DNA from: Butyriboletus loyo
Taxonomy: Eukaryota; Basidiomycota; Agaricomycetes; Boletales; Boletaceae
Assembly: GCA_038093515.1 (NCBI GenBank)
Contig: JBBPSI010000011.1
Span: 186,001 to 250,000, forward strand
DNA length: 64,000 nt
Direction: 5' to 3'
Part shown: piece after piece, positions 58,502 through 64,000 of the stretch
Layout of the letters: every line of letters begins with the position of its first letter
Position numbering within the stretch: position 1 is the first letter of the stretch
Made by a program: the position numbers and the translations under genes
The notes under the pieces: generated by a model
What the model was told of the DNA's origin: nothing
What the model saw: the letters and a program-made list of their open reading frames with translations, nothing else
Databases searched by the model: none

Positions 58502-60893
58502 TCATGATCCCGCTGTAGGGGGTCGGACTACCAGTAGCATAGGCTTCAATTTTTTCAACAAATCTGCCGCTTGGGTAACCTCCTCAACATTGCTGCTCGC
58601 AACCCGTTCCAGATATTCCTTCGCCAGCAACAGATCACCACCAGCAGTCACCATCTGGTGGCGAGCAACATAGATGCTAGACCTGGCATAGTCCTGCACT
58701 GGGCGCTCTGCGCGGCGTGAGCGAGTGTCAACACACCCAACAGAAAAATATCGACGCACCTTCGCCACGACAAATCTCGACCACCCTCCGATGATATGCG
58801 ACAGCCTCGGCGGGCTCTTCCAGCTCCTCGTACAGCCTTGCCAGTTTCAAGTTTATCGTCGTTTCTCGCGCATCGGCACCTAGCAATGCACGCTTGAGGC
58901 ATTCCACAGCATCTCTCGTCCTACCACGAAAACATCAGCATATGTTGTACTTTGCATAAACGACTCCCCTACCTCCCAATTTCTTCGTAGCAAGATGCCT
59001 GAGCTTGCCACAGGCGTACGTCGTATGGGCTATAGCCGGTGAGACCAGGGAGACAAAGCGCTTTGACAGGTGCTCACCGAAGAGCTGTAGCTCGCTGGTA
59101 ATAGTAGAGGGCATATTGGTGCATGCTCAAAAGTTCGTAAGCCTGACCAAGACCATACCACGCTCTGTAGTCCTTCCTGTTGACGTCTACAGGGCGTGCA
59201 GTTGGCATTTTGCTGTGTTCATCTTCAACGATATCAACACCTACCGACTGCACGTCGATATGCCTCGATTGCCGCATGCGAGTTTTTCATCTCAACATAT
59301 TCATGACCCATGAGTGTCCAAGCCGACAGATACGTCCGATCTAGTTCAGTTGCGCGTCTGAAATATTTTACTGCCTTCTCGTGCTCGGCACGAAGTGAAT
59401 AATGGTTCCCTAAGGCAGTCTCATTGATTCGTAACAGGTTGGCGGTGAGGAAAATCTCTACTTACCAACCAGACAGCATACTTCAGGCCGATCTTTGTCA
59501 AGTTCAAGGAATTCATGAGCAAGGCGGGAAAGCTTTAAACGGTTTTCGGTCACATAAAGAATGTTTGAATACACGTCGATATCATCCACTCGGTACGGGG
59601 CGACGGCAAGAATTTTTTCAAACTGCTTTTCCGCTTGTCCAAAGTCTTGGGGCAGCTTCGCATGAGTCGATTACCAAGTAAGATAATAAATGCAGTCTGC
59701 TGACCGTGTAAATGATACAGCACGCAAGCGCGCAGACTCATCACCCATGGGCTTCCTCGAAAGAACTCCTCACTCAGAAGACGATCACACATTACCAGCT
59801 CGTTCTCCGTTGGACTGTTTAGCTCGTTCATCGTTTTGATCTGAAAAAACTGTACGAGAATGTGACTTGGGGATAGAGGGAGGAGTGGTAGCAAAGACGA
59901 CAACTGAAAGAATCAGTCGCGCTCGTAGGTAATGGTATGGATTAGCTAACCTCTTCTCCGTCTCCGATACATCGTCCTAGCAGGGTCCAAGCGGACCAAT
60001 TCCATGGATACCCACCGATGGACAAGATGACACTCTCGATCGCTTCTTCTCTTCTGTTGAGACGCGAGAGGAAAATGCCTTTCCTGTCAAATTGCAGGTA
60101 TGAAACCGGTCGCAAAGTTGTCAAAAAAAAGAAGTAGCCCGTACAGGAATAGCAGCCATGGATCGACAGCATCCTTCACGGCCTCAAGATGATACAATAA
60201 GGATCGATTGAAAGGGACAGGAGGGTGCCCCCGAATGTCTGGACGTGACAACATGAGCAAGCGATACGATGTTTGGACGCTTACCCGTAGACTTCAACTT
60301 ACTATAGTGTTTATACCAATCTCTTTCCGTTTTCTTCTCGCTGATCTTCGTTGACATGTTATTCGTCAGTTTTATGCAGGATATGTTAGCTGTACCAACC
60401 AAAAATTGGCAGTATATTGATAGAAACCGCGCTTTGACACTTTGACAGTTGCGTAGCACGTGTACCGCCCTGCTCAAGTCTTTGGATGTAACATACGACT
60501 GGGCTGCAAGAAGAGTGGCTTCATCGGCCTGCCCAAGCTCAGCTTCGCGTTCCTGACTTGCTGATAACTCAGAGGATGTTTTGTGACCCCCGGATGCGAA
60601 AGTCGATCCAGCAGCTTGAGCTGGTGAGGCGGCAAATGCAGGCAAAGGGCGAGGTGAGTACGCGCGTGCGGGTGTTGAGGTCGAGAATGCAGTTCTTGAA
60701 TCAGCGACAAGCGCGTCTCGTTTGTGTTGTGGTATCGAGAGATAAAGCTCGGCGGACCTAATGCACGATGTACTTTCAATGTTAGGTTCGTACGATGGAG
60801 TGCAGCGATATACCATTTACCAGCAACAACGAGACCTCTCTCTGAGCAGTCTTTGATCGAATGTCGCAATTCACGCACTAGCTGTAGATCCAT
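58502..60893 (-). CDS. CDC23: Anaphase-promoting complex subunit APC8/CDC23
   Basis: TPR subunit of the APC/C ubiquitin ligase that drives the metaphase-anaphase transition and mitotic exit. N-terminal dimerisation part [20 protein letters not shown] (ATG 60893), then [23 protein letters not shown] blocks follow: [120 protein letters not shown] then [40 protein letters not shown]. The 'DxYSNILYV' and '[17 protein letters not shown]' blocks are diagnostic for Cdc23. Ends [17 protein letters not shown]. About twelve introns, some approximate. Divergent from ALG14, 180 bp between starts. Confidence 0.93.
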
Positions 60894-61072
60894 GTCGCAG
60901 AGAGTGATTGGCAGGGACCCGTGACTCTGTTCCCACCCCGTGACGTTGTTGGCCTGGCGTTCACCGCCTACGAGTGTTTCAGGGCTTCGCAAATTCGGTC
61001 TATCTCAGCACCGTCAGACTCGACGGCGTCCATATAGCTTTACGGGCACGCGCTGTCCAGAATTACTAGGAC

Positions 61073-61999
61073 ATGTTCCTCCGAGCTGTCACTGTCCTCG
61101 TTCTTCTACTGCTAACTAGAATATATGTGGTATTATCCAACCCTTCATCAAGGTCACGAAAGAGAAAAGACGGCGAAAAATGCGCCTTGGGTGTCTTCCT
61201 CGGTTCAGGTTCTTCTGACGACCCTCTTGTTGGTGTTGCATTTATGTGAATTCCAGGTGGGCATACGAGCGAAGCCTTGATGTTGACTTCAGGCTTGGAC
61301 TTCTCCCGCTATTCCCCACGGATTTACATTATCAGCGAGGGCGACACGCTGAGCGCGAGTAAGGCTATCTCCTTGGAACATTCCAAAGCGTCCCGCAGTC
61401 CCCCTATCACTGTCAGCTCTCGTCATTCGTTCGAATTCGTTTCAGCGTCCTCATGGTGTTGTTCAGGGAAACGATGTCCGGGAGAACTACAAGATTTTGG
61501 TCATTCCCCGCGCTCGGCGCGTGCACCAAGCCCTACGGACCGTTCTTCCGACATTCATGCGTTCCGTCTTGGCCTGCATATATCTAGTGACGATTGCTCC
61601 GCTACTCCAGGAAGACTCGTTTGGGACACCCACCGTGGACCTGTTGATACTGAATGGTCCCGGAACATGTGTTACGCTTTGTGCCGCCGTTACGGTGAAT
61701 AAGGTGAGAAGTGTTCTGCATATGAAGTGAATACCCTTTTGGAGTCGACGTTAATGCTCGTAACCGTGACATACTCCAGCTACTCGGCTTACCCCATCCG
61801 AAGACGATATACGTGGAATCGTATGCACGCGTACGGTCTCTCTCTTTCTCCGGGAAAATCCTGCGCTACTTGGTCGACCGGTATGTTTGTGGCTGATAAT
61901 CCCTTGCGATCCTGTTGATCCTTGCGCAGTTTTCTTGTTCAGTGGCCAAGCCTGTTGTCAGGCAATGGTCTCGAGGAGTGCTGCGGATGCTTGGTTTGA
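61073..61999 (+). CDS. ALG14: ALG14, UDP-GlcNAc transferase membrane-anchor subunit
   Basis: ER protein that recruits catalytic Alg13 to make the second GlcNAc addition of dolichol-linked oligosaccharide synthesis. N-terminal TM anchor MFLRAVTVLVLLLLTRIYVV, then CALGVFLGSG, which joins after a 49-nt intron to GHTSEALMLTSGLDFSRYSP, the family's GSGGHT motif. Later exons: IYIISEGDTLSASKA, YKILVIPRARRVHQALRTVL, TPTVDLLILNGPGTCVTLCA, then LGLPHPKTIYVESYARVRSL and, across introns, SFSGKILRYLVDRFLVQWPS. 'NGPGTC' and 'VESYARV..LS.SGK' are the standard Alg14 blocks. Ends ECCGCLV at 61999, somewhat shorter than usual after the QWP motif. Confidence 0.93.
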
Positions 62000-62422
62000 T
62001 GCTGCGGAGCTCAGTGTGAGTATTTCTTGGCAACGTCTTTCTCCCAGAGAGAGGGTACGGAACTCGATCGATCTTGGCATCTGCTTATGCCAATGGAATG
62101 CTCTGATCAGAAGTGCCGTAGGGGCTTTTGTCTGCATAATCATCTTTTCGCTTCCTCAATCTCGGTTCATACGACATGACGCAGTGTGTTGTAGCCCCAG
62201 CAACCTTAGATTGTACCCCGATTTGGCTTGTTATTTTGATAGGATATTAGCTAGTCTATATGTAAACACACGTACTTGCATTTCAACCTTCGGGTCCTCG
62301 GCTTGTCTCAAACAAGGCATATCAACGTGCACCGCCAGATTGCGAATTCTGGAAAAAGTGCGGGTGCCAAGTTGCAATATTAAGTAATGTAATGCATTGG
62401 TAGCGATACACAACGTCTTCTT
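62000..62422. other. Convergent intergenic, no gene seen
   Basis: Lies between the ALG14 and U2AF35 stops; short overlapping frames only. Confidence 0.5.
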
Positions 62423-63327
62423 TTATTTCCGCGTCCAGCGGTCCTCCCCGCTGTTCCCCCCTCTTCTTGGTGGGCTTGCACTCCGGCCTTTCTCCCTCTT
62501 GGCGGGCTCCCATCCGCCACCACCGCCCTCATGCTTCACAGGGTTCAACCGTCTCTCCAGTCTTTGACCTGCGCGCAGGGACGATACAAGATCCTTGGAA
62601 GCAAGTCGTAGATGCATAAAATTGCAAAACCCTCCTCGGTTGCATTCTCCGTTTTCGTTTTGTCGACAGCAAGCTTCCCTGAAATCTGTGACAGGGGAAA
62701 GTTCTGCGTACAATGGACGGCCTTGTCAAGGAGTATCAGTGTGATACCAGAGAGCGACGGACAAGTAAAAGACAAGCCACACACCTGCATACCATCGATC
62801 ATTCAAGTTATCGACAGCAGCTTGCGCCTCAGTTTCCCATTCATACCGTGCATATACATTGCCAATTAGATGGTCCCCAACGTTGTCACATACCTGGGCA
62901 TAGTCAACCTCGGTCGACGGAAAAAATTGAAACAACTCACATGCAACTCGAGCAAGTGCCCGAATTTGGCTAGTTCACAATATAGGTCCTCGTACACTGC
63001 GTCAAAACCTTCTTGCAACTCTTGTTCCGTCAATTTGCAGACAGGGTCGTGAGCAGGATTGTGGTAGACGTTGGGCAGCAAGATTGTTTGGGAAAAGGGG
63101 GGTCTGATGTGCTTTCGCGAACACCTATCCCCGTGTCTACAGGCACCAATCTAGACAATGGAAGTATCAAGCAAAGGAGAATGAACAAAAGGTTGAGTGA
63201 CAGACCTTGTAGTAGAAAGAGCAATTAACACGATCCTGCTCCGTTCCAAAGATGTTTGCCTACGCAGTAATGAGACCAGTCCGTGAGGTAACGGCTATGG
63301 ATGGACGCGCACCAAATGAGAAGCCAT
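62423..63327 (-). CDS. U2AF1: U2AF small subunit (U2AF35/U2AF1)
   Basis: Splicing factor that reads the 3' splice-site AG. Exon 1 MASHL joins (GTGCGC...GCGTAG) to NIFGTEQDRVNCSFYYK, then IGACRHGDRCSRKHIRPPFS (first CCCH zinc finger). Linker LPNVYHNPAHDPVCKLTEQE, then the UHM/RRM: ELAKFGHLLELH, VCDNVGDHLIGNVYARYEWE, TEAQAAVDNLNDRWYAGRPL and YAELSPVTDFREACCRQNEN. Second zinc finger GECNRGGFCNFMHLRLASKD. The C-terminus is Gly/Arg/Ser-rich (RSASPPRRGGNSGEDRWTRK), a short RS-like tail. Both fingers and the UHM are intact. Five exons with short introns; gene complete. Confidence 0.96.
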
Positions 63328-64000
63328 TTTGAACAATTCCGACTCTCGTTGCTCAAGGAAACCTGCGCCAACTGGAAGTGGTCCGGCCTGAGAAAATTGC
63401 TAAGCCCATGGGATCGGAGCTTGAAAATTCAGAGCGGCCGCACCTCCTTTACGACTTACCATTCCAAGTAATCCCACTCAATTGACGGGCTAGTACAAGT
63501 ACACAGTACGCTTGGCCAAAAATCATTTCATAGGCTTCCTGCAACGGCCGAAAACTCGTATTTTCTAGAAAATCGAGGTGATCTGCTCTCACTGCATGCG
63601 GCAAGAGTCCAAATTTCCCCTTTTACATCCTCTAGCTTGTTCACATGGATGATTGTTTTCCTGCCGCGAACCCGTGGCGTAGCAGGACACTATGCACCAG
63701 CAGAAATACTCGCCCGTCCGCGAGACTTGGCATTGGCTTGTTTCAGCATGCCTGCCGGACAGTTCTTGGTGAGCAATCCTTTCGCGGAACCTAGCTCAGG
63801 CGGACGACCATCTCAATGATCAATCACCATTTCCCAGATGCTGACTACCACATTTTTTCTTCGGCACCAAGGTCACGTACCAATCTTATGGATCTGTTCT
63901 GAGGAAGTAATCGTGAGAACAAAAGCGCCAAGATAACGGCCCTGAATTCCGCACAAGATACCTTGCACGGTCTAGGCGAACTTAACGGCCCCAGTTTAGG
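63328..64000. other. Right-edge region, no gene recognised
   Basis: Upstream of U2AF35. Short frames on both strands (e.g. 63637-63819, plus) have no recognisable domain. Any gene here would continue beyond the window. Confidence 0.4.

Overview
The window is nuclear DNA from a filamentous basidiomycete fungus, most likely an Agaricomycete. The evidence is dense packing of genes on both strands, nearly every gene being cut by 47-60 nt introns (GT...CTNAC/CTAAC...AG), and a fungal gene set: chitin synthase, Yap-type bZIP, Psr1-type phosphatase, phospholipase B, Fun30. A Rhizoctonia/Ceratobasidium-like relative is possible but is only an impression. I read 27 protein genes (one cut by the left edge), one tRNA, one decayed duplicate gene and one inverted-repeat insertion. 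Gene models were rebuilt by joining exons by eye. For GPAT, RAD21 and the coiled-coil gene the exon lengths sum exactly to a multiple of three.

Layout. 1-9 kb: RRP12 (ribosome biogenesis, partial), a divergent glycerol-3-phosphate acyltransferase, a four-TM protein, tRNA-His with a 9-nt intron, and a membrane-anchored coiled-coil protein. 9-19 kb: mitochondrial PPR protein, divergent cohesin RAD21, a secreted aspartic protease, very-long-chain hydroxyacyl-CoA dehydratase PHS1 and a divergent Yap-type bZIP. 19-32 kb: phospholipase B, an HMMR/RHAMM-C-terminal coiled-coil protein, a Psr1-like phosphatase, RAD23, a divergent leucine-rich-repeat protein and ARF6. 32-40 kb: a cysteine synthase homologue, a 1.1-kb inverted-repeat insertion with a CpG-free interior, an MDR reductase, and a probable shelterin TPP1/Tpz1 homologue. 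40-51 kb: chitin synthase, R3H protein, TRAPP subunit BET5, chromatin remodeller FUN30. 51-64 kb: a mitochondrial-carrier-like gene and its broken tandem copy, a GLTSCR1-domain protein, APC8/CDC23, divergent ALG14, and splicing factor U2AF35.

Most of the genes are single-copy housekeeping genes arranged as divergent pairs that share short promoters (RRP12/GPAT, PPR/RAD21, PHS1/bZIP, RAD23/LRR, APC8/ALG14). I see no biosynthetic cluster, defence island or other multi-gene system of unknown type. The points most worth a second look are the TPP1-like gene, the tandem duplication with one copy dying, the CpG-void insertion whose two arms differ mainly by CpG decay, the ATG-only first exon and GC-AG intron of RAD21, and the fungal HMMR-like and GLTSCR1-like genes.
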